DNA of 10,089 bases from an uncultured Clostridia bacterium (GTDB taxonomy: Bacteria > Bacillota > Clostridia > Lachnospirales > Lachnospiraceae): positions 1 to 10,089 of the forward strand of contig CALBNS010000069.1 of NCBI GenBank assembly GCA_937896665.1. The letters are read 5' to 3'. Within the stretch, counting starts at the first letter, position 1; each line of letters starts with the position of its first letter. Under the pieces are notes generated by a model. The model saw only the letters and a program-made list of their open reading frames with translations, did not search any database and was not told the origin of the DNA. A program made the translations under genes and the position numbers. This document shows positions 1-10,064 of the stretch, one piece after another.

Positions 1-83
1 GCTATTTTCTAGTCGGTGCTATACCCAGTTAATTACTTGAAGGCTGAACTGTTACATTTACATGTATAAAATATAAAAGAACA

Positions 84-112
84 TTGACAAACCTGCAAAT
101 TTATGGTACATT
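84..112 (+). promoter_or_regulatory. Predicted sigma-A promoter for rpoBC
   Basis: A perfect -35 box TTGACA (84-89) is followed after exactly 17 nt by TACATT (107-112), which matches four of six bases of the -10 consensus. An A/T-rich tract at 65-79 lies where an UP element would sit. The expected start of transcription is near 119, giving a leader of about 117 nt before rpoB. This suggests rpoBC has its own promoter besides any read-through from upstream ribosomal protein genes, which are not in the window. A TATAAT at 145-150 has no acceptable -35 box, and TTCAAA/TATTAT (111-116/134-139, 17-nt spacer) is a weaker alternative. No gene is supported in 1-236. Confidence 0.65.
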
Positions 113-236
113 CAAAAATGCACTATTGTGGAGTATTATGGACTTATAATGGTGTGGAAAAACGAGGAAGCAAGGATTTCAGCATTTTATATGCAATGCA
201 ACCCAGAAAATAAATAACAAGAGGAGTGAAACGTCA

Positions 237-4082
<3,846 letters not shown>

Positions 4083-4096
4083 GAGGATTGCCGTAT

Positions 4097-7000
4097 ATGC
4101 CAGGAACAAATAATGAAACAGCATACCAGCCAATGACTTTTGATGCAATCAAAATTGGCTTGGCGTCACCTGAAAAGATCTTAGAATGGTCAAGAGGCGA
4201 AGTAACAAAACCGGAGACAATCAACTACAGAACTTTAAAACCAGAGAAGGACGGACTTTTCTGTGAAAAGATTTTTGGACCTAGCAAGGACTGGGAATGT
4301 CACTGTGGTAAGTATAAAAAAATCCGCTACAAAGGTGTAGTTTGTGACAGATGTGGTGTTGAAGTGACAAAAGCAAGTGTAAGACGTGAGCGCATGGGTC
4401 ATATTGACCTTGCGGCTCCTGTTTCGCACATCTGGTACTTCAAAGGAATCCCTAGCCGTATGGGATTAATCCTCGATTTGTCGCCAAGAACATTGGAAAA
4501 AGTATTATACTTTGCGTCTTATATCGTATTAGATAAAGGTGAAACAAATTTACAATACAAACAAGTATTGACAGAACAGGAATATCAGGAAGCCAGAGAA
4601 GCCTGGGGAAGTGCTTTCCGTGTAGGTATGGGTGCTGAAGCAATTCAGGAGCTTCTTCGTGCAATTGATCTTGATAGAGAATATGAAGAGTTAAAGACAG
4701 GGTTAAAAGGTGCTACAGGACAGAAACGTGCAAGAATTGTAAAACGCCTGGAAGTAGTAGACGCATTCCGTGGTTCGGGCAACAAACCGGAATGGATGAT
4801 TATGAATGTTATCCCTGTAATCCCGCCTGATTTACGTCCAATGGTACAATTAGATGGCGGACGTTTTGCAACATCAGATTTAAATGATTTATACAGAAGA
4901 ATCATCAATAGAAACAATCGTTTAAGAAGATTGTTGGAATTAGGCGCTCCAGACATTATCGTTCGTAATGAAAAGAGAATGCTTCAGGAAGCTGTGGATG
5001 CATTGATCGACAATGGACGTCGTGGACGTTCTGTAACAGGACCAGGTAACAGAGCATTGAAATCATTGTCTGATATGTTGAAAGGTAAATCAGGACGTTT
5101 CCGTCAGAACTTACTTGGTAAACGTGTTGACTATTCAGGACGTTCCGTTATTGTAGTAGGACCTGAACTTAAGATTTACCAGTGCGGTCTACCAAAAGAA
5201 ATGGCAATCGAGTTGTTCAAGCCTTTCGTTATGAGAGAACTGGTTGCAAATGGAACTGCACACAATATTAAAAATGCTAAGAAGATGGTAGAAAGACTGG
5301 AGCCTGCAGTTTGGGATGTATTAGAAGATGTTATTAAGGAACATCCGGTTATGTTAAACCGTGCTCCTACACTTCATAGACTTGGTATTCAGGCATTTGA
5401 GCCAATCCTTGTAGAAGGTAAGGCAATTAAGCTTCATCCACTTGTATGTACAGCTTACAATGCTGACTTCGACGGTGATCAGATGGCTGTCCATTTACCA
5501 CTTTCAGTAGAAGCTCAGGCAGAATGTCGCTTCCTTCTGTTATCGCCAAATAACCTTTTGAAACCATCAGATGGTGGCCCTGTGGCCGTTCCTTCACAGG
5601 ATATGGTTCTTGGTATTTACTATCTGACACAAGAAAGACCGGGAGCAAAGGGCGAAGGCAAGTTCTTTAAGAACCTAAATGAGGCAATCTTAGCATACGA
5701 AAATGGTGTTATTACGCTTCATTCACGTATTACAGTACGTGTGACAAAGACACTTGCAAATGGTGAAGTAAAGACTGGCAATGTAGAATCAACATTGGGA
5801 CGTTTCTTATTTAATGAAATCATTCCACAGGATTTAGGTTTTGTAGACAGAAGCATTCCGGGAAATGAATTATTATTGGAAGTAAATTTCCTGGTAGGTA
5901 AGAAACAAAACAAACAGATTCTGGAAAAAGTAATCAATACACATGGTGCTACAGTAACAGCTGAAGTATTAGATAAAATCAAAGCTACAGGATACAAGTA
6001 TTCTACAAGAGCTGCAATGACAGTATCGATTTCAGAGATGACGGTGCCGCCACAGAAACCACAGATGATTCAGGATGCACAGGATACTGTTGACAAGATT
6101 ACAAGGAACTTCAAACGTGGTCTTATCACGGAAGAAGAACGTTATAAAGAAGTTGTAGAGACATGGAAGAATACAGATGATGCACTTACAAAAGCTCTGT
6201 TAGACGGACTTGATAAGTACAACAACATTTTCATGATGGCTGACTCTGGTGCCCGTGGTTCTGACAAGCAGATTAAGCAGCTTGCAGGTATGCGTGGACT
6301 TATGGCTGATACAACAGGTCGTACCATTGAACTCCCAATCAAGTCAAACTTCCGTGAAGGTCTTGACGTACTTGAATACTTCATGTCAGCGCATGGTGCT
6401 CGTAAAGGTCTTTCCGATACAGCTCTTCGTACAGCCGACTCTGGATACCTGACAAGACGTCTGGTTGACGTTTCGCAGGAATTGTGTATCCGTGAAATTG
6501 ATTGTGTAGAAAAAGGTGCTGAAATTCCAGGAATGTATGTAAAGGCATTCATGGATGGAAATGAAGAAATCGAAAGCTTACAGGAACGTATCACAGGACG
6601 TTATGTGTGTGAGACAATTTATGATAAAGATGGTAATGTTATTGTTAAGGCAAATCACATGGTTACACCAAAACGTGCAGAGAATGTCATGAAATATGGT
6701 GTGAATAAGGATGGCGGTCCAATCACTGAAGTGAAGATTCGTACAATCCTCACCTGTAAATCACACATCGGTGTGTGTGCAAAATGTTACGGTGCAAACA
6801 TGGCAACAGGTGAACCTGTTCAAGTTGGTGAAGCGGTTGGTATCATCGCTGCTCAGTCAATCGGTGAGCCTGGTACACAGCTTACAATGCGTACTTTCCA
6901 TACAGGTGGTGTGGCCGGTGGAGATATCACACAAGGTCTTCCACGTGTCGAAGAACTTTTTGAAGCAAGAAAACCAAAAGGACTTGCAATTATCACAGAG

Positions 7001-7807
7001 TTCGGTGGTGTTGCTACAATTAATGATACGAAGAAAAAACGTGAAATTATTGTAACAAATAACGAAACCGGCGAATCAAAAGCATACCTGATTCCATATG
7101 GTTCAAGAATCAAGATTCAGGATGGAGCAGTGTTAGGAGCTGGTGATGAGCTGACTGAAGGTAGTGTTAATCCGCACGATATCCTTAAAATTAAAGGTTT
7201 ACGTGCTGTACAGGATTACATGATTCAGGAAGTACAGCGTGTATATCGTCTGCAGGGTGTAGAAATCAACGATAAACATATTGAGGTTATCGTTCGCCAG
7301 ATGCTTAAGAAAGTCCGTATTGAAGAAAACGGAGATTCTGAATTCCTGCCAGGTACTATGGTAGATATACTTGAGTTTGAAGAAGCAAATAAAAAACTGA
7401 TAGAAGAAGGAAAAGAACCTGCAGTAGGTGAACCGATAATGCTTGGTATTACAAAGGCTTCTCTTGCTACAAATTCATTCCTTTCAGCGGCTTCTTTCCA
7501 GGAAACAACAAAGGTTCTTACTGAGGCAGCTATTAAAGGTAAAGTTGATCCATTGATTGGTCTGAAAGAAAATGTAATTATCGGTAAGCTTATTCCGGTC
7601 GGTACCGGTATGAGAAAATATCGAAATGTGAAGCTGAATACAGATGACGCATTAGAAGAAATTGCATTAGAAGATGATGTGATGGAAGAAGTTTCTGACG
7701 AAATGTTGACAGAAGAAAATATGACGGAAGAAATCGATACAGAAGAAGCTGATACAGAAGAAGCTGATACAGAAGAAGCTGTGATGGAAGAAAACATTAC
7801 AGAATAA
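4097..7807 (+). CDS. rpoC: DNA-directed RNA polymerase subunit beta'
   Basis: The 1236-residue beta' subunit is the catalytic subunit of RNA polymerase. The N-terminal zinc site is C68, C70, C83 and C86. NADFDGD at 455-461 supplies the three aspartates (D457, D459, D461) that bind the catalytic magnesium. The second zinc cluster is visible as LTCKSHIGVCAKC with an upstream Cys in REIDC. The bridge helix and trigger loop are intact; the trigger-loop block begins EAVGIIAAQSIGEPGTQLT. An in-frame TTG at 4088 is too close to the ribosome binding site. AGGAGG (4081-4086), which overlaps the rpoB stop, points to ATG 4097, and this overlap suggests translational coupling. The last 33 residues (1204-1236) form an unusual acidic pentapeptide-repeat tail. 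A strong terminator follows at once. The domain content is ordinary and the gene is intact. Confidence 0.99.
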   Translation: MPGTNNETAYQPMTFDAIKIGLASPEKILEWSRGEVTKPETINYRTLKPEKDGLFCEKIFGPSKDWECHCGKYKKIRYKGVVCDRCGVEVTKASVRRERMGHIDLAAPVSHIWYFKGIPSRMGLILDLSPRTLEKVLYFASYIVLDKGETNLQYKQVLTEQEYQEAREAWGSAFRVGMGAEAIQELLRAIDLDREYEELKTGLKGATGQKRARIVKRLEVVDAFRGSGNKPEWMIMNVIPVIPPDLRPMVQLDGGRFATSDLNDLYRRIINRNNRLRRLLELGAPDIIVRNEKRMLQEAVDALIDNGRRGRSVTGPGNRALKSLSDMLKGKSGRFRQNLLGKRVDYSGRSVIVVGPELKIYQCGLPKEMAIELFKPFVMRELVANGTAHNIKNAKKMVERLEPAVWDVLEDVIKEHPVMLNRAPTLHRLGIQAFEPILVEGKAIKLHPLVCTAYNADFDGDQMAVHLPLSVEAQAECRFLLLSPNNLLKPSDGGPVAVPSQDMVLGIYYLTQERPGAKGEGKFFKNLNEAILAYENGVITLHSRITVRVTKTLANGEVKTGNVESTLGRFLFNEIIPQDLGFVDRSIPGNELLLEVNFLVGKKQNKQILEKVINTHGATVTAEVLDKIKATGYKYSTRAAMTVSISEMTVPPQKPQMIQDAQDTVDKITRNFKRGLITEEERYKEVVETWKNTDDALTKALLDGLDKYNNIFMMADSGARGSDKQIKQLAGMRGLMADTTGRTIELPIKSNFREGLDVLEYFMSAHGARKGLSDTALRTADSGYLTRRLVDVSQELCIREIDCVEKGAEIPGMYVKAFMDGNEEIESLQERITGRYVCETIYDKDGNVIVKANHMVTPKRAENVMKYGVNKDGGPITEVKIRTILTCKSHIGVCAKCYGANMATGEPVQVGEAVGIIAAQSIGEPGTQLTMRTFHTGGVAGGDITQGLPRVEELFEARKPKGLAIITEFGGVATINDTKKKREIIVTNNETGESKAYLIPYGSRIKIQDGAVLGAGDELTEGSVNPHDILKIKGLRAVQDYMIQEVQRVYRLQGVEINDKHIEVIVRQMLKKVRIEENGDSEFLPGTMVDILEFEEANKKLIEEGKEPAVGEPIMLGITKASLATNSFLSAASFQETTKVLTEAAIKGKVDPLIGLKENVIIGKLIPVGTGMRKYRNVKLNTDDALEEIALEDDVMEEVSDEMLTEENMTEEIDTEEADTEEADTEEAVMEENITE
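7736..7780 (+). repeat. Three exact 15-bp tandem repeats in the 3' end of rpoC
   Basis: The unit GATACAGAAGAAGCT occurs three times in a row without a mismatch (7736-7750, 7751-7765, 7766-7780) and encodes DTEEA each time. Degenerate copies of the same five-residue period flank it: LTEEN (7706-7720), MTEEI (7721-7735), then VMEEN and ITE up to the stop. The repeat therefore spans residues 1204-1236. The unit length is a multiple of three, so copy-number change would keep the frame. Confidence 0.95.
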
Positions 7808-7811
7808 TAAT

Positions 7812-7840
7812 AAAGAGTCTGCATTTAGCAGGCTCTTTTT
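7812..7840 (+). terminator. Rho-independent terminator of rpoBC, possibly bidirectional
   Basis: An 11-bp stem (7812-7822 with 7828-7838, one G-U pair) has a 5-nt loop ATTTA and a T-run at 7836-7840. It begins five bases after the rpoC stop. Read on the minus strand, the same stem is followed by a T-rich but interrupted tail (TTTATTATTATT), so it may also end the converging Spo0A-like transcript. The loop holds the TAA stop of that minus-strand gene. Confidence 0.9.
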
Positions 7841-8283
7841 ATACGTATACAATTAGCAAGTCTTGCAATGAACTCAGAGTTAGTCGGTTTTTTGCCCGCA
7901 GAATCCTGAGAAGATCCGAAGAGAAAGTGAAGCAACTCTTGATTACCTTTACTGAAGACAATATTAATTGCATGACGGATTGCACGCTCCACCCCTATGG
8001 CAGTCGTACCGTTTCTTTTTGCAATCTCCGGATAAAGATATTTTGTGACGGAGTTTATAGCGCTATCATTAACAGATGTGATCAATAGAGCATCTTTCAA
8101 ATATGTATACCCTACAATATGCGAAGGGATTCCTAAATGGTACATTAAGACTGTGATATGTATTTCTAAAATCAGTTCAGGTTTTGCCTGATACAATTGG
8201 CATAGTTGTGATGTAAAGCCTGCAATGGCATCCTGTGAAATGCTTAAATTAAGTTGTAATGTATATGAATCTGTTGGCTGCAT
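7825..8283 (-). CDS. Stand-alone Spo0A C-terminal DNA-binding domain protein
   Basis: This 152-residue protein is a probable transcription regulator. Residues about 38-150 match the DNA-binding effector domain of Spo0A, the master regulator of sporulation. The matching blocks are HLGIPSHIVGYTYLKDAL (49-66), INSVTKYLYPEIAK (76-89), VERAIRHAI (98-106) and KPTNSEFIA (132-140). The recognition-helix residues E99, R100, R103 and H104 are kept, so 0A-box-like DNA binding is plausible. The phosphorylated receiver domain that makes up the first half of Spo0A is missing. Instead there are about 37 residues (TDSYTLQLNLSISQDAIAGF and on) that I do not recognise. ATG 8283 is chosen because GGGAG sits 5 nt upstream (8289-8293); an in-frame ATG at 8295 lacks a ribosome binding site. 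The gene converges with rpoC, and its last codons lie in the rpoC terminator stem. It is divergent from the AraC-like gene. It is not Spo0A itself, since it is about 115 residues short of the usual 260-270. Its activity and targets cannot be read from the sequence. Confidence 0.88.
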   Translation of the reverse strand: MQPTDSYTLQLNLSISQDAIAGFTSQLCQLYQAKPELILEIHITVLMYHLGIPSHIVGYTYLKDALLITSVNDSAINSVTKYLYPEIAKRNGTTAIGVERAIRHAINIVFSKGNQELLHFLFGSSQDSAGKKPTNSEFIARLANCIRIKRAC

Positions 8284-8346
8284 AAATTCTCCCATTCTCT
8301 GAAATATTTTTCTTTATATTATTCTATTAAAAGGAAAGTATTACAA

Positions 8347-8371
8347 TGACAAATATTGGCATTATTTGTCA
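8347..8371. promoter_or_regulatory. 25-bp perfect palindrome, likely operator between divergent regulators
   Basis: TGACAAATA (8347-8355), a 7-nt spacer, and TATTTGTCA (8363-8371) form a perfect inverted repeat in the 132-bp gap between the Spo0A-like and AraC-like start codons. Such a site suits a dimeric regulator acting on one or both genes. A TACAAT (8342-8347) just left of it could be a -10 box for the AraC-like gene, although its -35 region is poor; the palindrome would then cover the transcription start. On the minus strand, TTGTCA (8352-8347) lies inside the left arm and could serve as a -35, but no well-spaced -10 was found. The right arm with flank reads TGTCAAT, five of seven matches to the 0A box TGTCGAA. 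Confidence 0.6.
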
Positions 8372-8415
8372 ATTATTGCGATGTACGGATCTCTGGCGTA
8401 GGGTGGAGGAGAAAA

Positions 8416-8763
8416 ATGAAAGATGTAAACAATTTTATTGTGAGGAATGCTCTGGACTACATGGAGAAGAATTACGAACAAAGACTGACACTTTCTTTAG
8501 TCGCAGAACGAATTTATGTAAGTAAGTGGCACTTAAGCAGAATGCTGAATCAATGTATGCAGAAAAATTTTTCAACAATTCTGAATACTATACGCATAGA
8601 GCATGCAAAAGAATTTCTTGAAGAACCGTCGCTCTGTATCAGCGATGTCGCGGAACGGACGGGGTTCCAGGATGTTGCTCATTTTTCTAAGGTATTCAAG
8701 AAAATCACTGGTATATCGCCAAAACAGTATAGAAATTCGTATTTTTTAAAAAACAGGACTTGA
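8416..8763 (+). CDS. AraC-family transcription regulator, DNA-binding domain only
   Basis: This 115-residue protein consists almost entirely of the AraC/XylS double helix-turn-helix domain. The first helix-turn-helix is at about 25-46 (LSLVAERIYVSKWHLSRMLN). The second is at about 74-97 (CISDVAERTGFQDVAHFSKV), followed by the family signature GISPKQYR (99-106). There is no room for a ligand or dimerisation domain, so in size it resembles MarA and SoxS rather than AraC. ATG 8416 has a strong ribosome binding site, GGAGG at 8405-8409 with a 6-nt gap. An upstream in-frame TTG at 8356 lies inside the palindrome and has none. It is divergent from the Spo0A-like gene and lies just upstream of rpsL, whose -35 box overlaps its stop codon. 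No terminator is seen between it and rpsL, so read-through into the str operon is possible. The effector and target genes are unknown. Confidence 0.92.
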   Translation: MKDVNNFIVRNALDYMEKNYEQRLTLSLVAERIYVSKWHLSRMLNQCMQKNFSTILNTIRIEHAKEFLEEPSLCISDVAERTGFQDVAHFSKVFKKITGISPKQYRNSYFLKNRT

Positions 8764-8788
8764 CTTTTAAAAAAAATCATAATACACT
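8742..8788 (+). promoter_or_regulatory. Predicted strong sigma-A promoter of the str operon (rpsL)
   Basis: The -35 box TTGACT (8760-8765, five of six consensus bases) and TACACT (8783-8788, four of six) are separated by 17 nt that include a run of eight A. Six T followed by six A at 8742-8753 lie about 42-53 bases before the predicted start near 8795, where an UP element would act. The -35 box overlaps the TGA stop (8761-8763) of the AraC-like gene. This promoter would separate str-operon expression from rpoBC. Confidence 0.72.
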
Positions 8789-8803
8789 AATCTAGCGTGC
8801 ATG

Positions 8804-8845
8804 AAAGTGCGTAGCATTTTTGTGTGCAAAAACTTATAAAGTTTT
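8804..8845 (+). promoter_or_regulatory. Two small tandem hairpins in the rpsL leader
   Basis: AAAGTGC (8804-8810) pairs with GCATTTT (8814-8820) through one G-U pair and a 3-nt loop, and is followed by a further T. AAAACTT (8829-8835) pairs perfectly with AAGTTTT (8839-8845), also with a 3-nt loop. Both lie between the predicted transcription start and the rpsL ribosome binding site. The first resembles a weak attenuator, but both stems are short and AT-rich and could be chance. Confidence 0.3.
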
Positions 8846-8881
8846 AACAGCAACCAACAGAATTCATAGGAGGTGAAAAGA

Positions 8882-9304
8882 ATGCCAACATTTAACCAGT
8901 TAGTAAGAAAGGGACGTCAGACTTCTGTAAAGAAATCAACAGCACCAGCTCTTCAAAAGGGATACAACTCTTTAAGAAAAAGAGCAACTGATGCTTCAGC
9001 ACCACAAAAAAGAGGTGTTTGTACAGCAGTTAAGACAGCTACACCTAAAAAACCTAACTCAGCTCTTAGAAAGATCGCCAGAGTACGTCTTTCTAATGGT
9101 ATCGAAGTAACAAGCTATATCCCAGGTGAAGGACACAACCTTCAAGAACATAGTGTTGTTCTTATCCGTGGTGGTAGAGTAAAAGACTTACCGGGTACAA
9201 GATACCATATCATCCGTGGAACACTTGATACAGCAGGTGTTGCCAAGAGAAGACAAGCACGTTCTAAATACGGTGCTAAGAGACCAAAAGATTCGAAAAA
9301 ATAA
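8882..9304 (+). CDS. rpsL: 30S ribosomal protein S12
   Basis: S12 lies at the decoding centre of the small ribosomal subunit and affects decoding accuracy. The 140-residue product carries PQKRGVC (41-47), TPKKPNSALRK (54-64) and GEGHNLQEHS followed by RGGRVKDLPG. K57 and K101, the equivalents of the classic streptomycin-resistance lysines (E. coli K42/K43 and K87/K88, depending on numbering), are unchanged. D102 is the residue that RimO modifies in E. coli. A segment of about 14 residues near 26-40, absent from E. coli S12, is normal in Firmicutes. ATG 8882 is chosen over GTG 8873 because the latter lies within the ribosome binding site AGGAGGTG (8868-8875), which is 6 nt from the ATG. It is the first gene of the str operon, followed by a long gap and then rpsG. 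Confidence 0.99.
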   Translation: MPTFNQLVRKGRQTSVKKSTAPALQKGYNSLRKRATDASAPQKRGVCTAVKTATPKKPNSALRKIARVRLSNGIEVTSYIPGEGHNLQEHSVVLIRGGRVKDLPGTRYHIIRGTLDTAGVAKRRQARSKYGAKRPKDSKK

Positions 9305-9572
9305 GAACTACAAAATCGTATCACAAACAGAACTATGATTCCTGTAGGTTGCGGGTTATATCGATAGAAAAGAAATCGCTAGTCCCGCACGAACACATGC
9401 ATTGAATGCTTGACGGGTAAGTCTGGTTAGCATTCAAGTACACCTGCGAAGTGAGTGCATAAGTACGATACTGAACATGGTGTTTCATATTTCATAGAAA
9501 GACACATGTGAGTACCGATGAATTAATTAACGAAATGTATATTTCAAAAACATAATTAAGGAGGGAAGAACC
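9305..9572 (+). promoter_or_regulatory. Structured rpsL-rpsG spacer, candidate S7 autoregulatory site
   Basis: This 268-nt gap holds no plausible gene but can form three consecutive stem-loops. Stem 1: TGCGGG (9350-9355) with CCCGCA (9384-9389), extended by three pairs past a bulged T and by CGAT (9362-9365) with ATCG (9375-9378). Stem 2: TTGAATGCT (9402-9410) with AGCATTCAA (9429-9437), nine perfect pairs around an 18-nt loop. Stem 3: 9466-9486 with 9497-9517, about 17 pairs broken by small bulges. A small GAAAT/ATTTC hairpin (9532-9545) lies just before the rpsG ribosome binding site. AATCGCTAGT (9374-9383) is identical to a conserved 16S rRNA segment next to helix 43, in the domain S7 binds. 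In E. coli, S7 represses the str operon from the rpsL-rpsG spacer, which is only about 100 nt there. An S7 role here is inference. Confidence 0.55.
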
Positions 9573-10043
9573 GTGCCACGTAAAGGACATACTCAAAAAA
9601 GAGACGTATTAGCGGATCCAGTATACAACAGCAAAGTGGTTACAAAACTTATCAACAGCATTATGTTAGATGGTAAGAAAGGCGTAGCTCAAAAGATTGT
9701 ATACGGAGCATTTGAAAGAATGACTGAAAAAGCTGGCAAACCAGCTATGGAAGTATTCGAAGAGGCAATGAACAATATCATGCCGGTACTTGAAGTTAAA
9801 GCAAGACGTATCGGTGGTGCAACATACCAGGTACCAATCGAAGTTAGAGCTGACAGAAGACAGGCATTAGCACTTCGCTGGATCACATTGTATTCTCGTA
9901 AAAGAGGGGAAAAGACAATGGAAGAAAGATTAGCGAACGAACTTCTTGATGCAATGAACAACACAGGTGCATCAGTTAAGAAGAAAGAAGACATGCACAA
10001 AATGGCAGAAGCAAATAAAGCATTTGCTCACTACCGTTTCTAA
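9573..10043 (+). CDS. rpsG: 30S ribosomal protein S7
   Basis: S7 is a primary binding protein that nucleates assembly of the 30S head by binding the 3' major domain of 16S rRNA. The 156-residue product has the full family length. It begins MPRKGHTQKRDVLADPVYNS and contains the conserved blocks LINSIMLDGKKGVA, VKARRIGGATYQVP, RWITLYSRKRGEKTM and, at the end, HKMAEANKAFAHYRF. The start is GTG, with the ribosome binding site AAGGAGGG (9558-9565) 7 nt upstream. In other bacteria S7 feeds back on its own operon, and the preceding 268-nt structured spacer is the natural place for that here. fusA follows after 21 nt. The gene is intact. Confidence 0.99.
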   Translation: MPRKGHTQKRDVLADPVYNSKVVTKLINSIMLDGKKGVAQKIVYGAFERMTEKAGKPAMEVFEEAMNNIMPVLEVKARRIGGATYQVPIEVRADRRQALALRWITLYSRKRGEKTMEERLANELLDAMNNTGASVKKKEDMHKMAEANKAFAHYRF

Positions 10044-10064
10044 TTATTGTAGGAGGGAAAAACC

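Noticed and set aside
149..217. A 22-codon reading frame (MVWKNEEARISAF and on) in the rpoB leader, ending 19 nt before the rpoB start.
   Set aside because: The only upstream GGAG (130-133) is 15 nt from the ATG, too far for a ribosome binding site. Frames of this length are common by chance, and no attenuator structure is seen.
6142..6594. 150-codon antisense frame inside rpoC.
   Set aside because: Shadow of a conserved coding region; composition follows rpoC and no ribosome binding site or family motif was seen.
7225..7824. Long antisense frame of 199 codons opposite the rpoC 3' end, rich in Ser and Val.
   Set aside because: It mirrors the acidic repeat of RpoC in the opposite strand, has no homology that I recognise, and lies wholly over rpoC and its terminator.
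8284..8295. Upstream in-frame ATG (8295) for the Spo0A-like gene.
   Set aside because: It has no ribosome binding site, whereas GGGAG is well placed for ATG 8283. Four extra residues would not change the call.
8356..8415. Upstream TTG extension of the AraC-like gene by 20 codons.
   Set aside because: The TTG lies inside the palindrome, without a ribosome binding site. ATG 8416 has GGAGG at ideal spacing, and the extra residues do not resemble the family.
9410..9417. TTGACGGG in the rpsL-rpsG spacer, matching another conserved 16S segment, and its TTGACG part as a -35 box.
   Set aside because: An 8-nt match to 16S is expected several times by chance in a spacer of this size, and no acceptable -10 box lies at proper spacing downstream.
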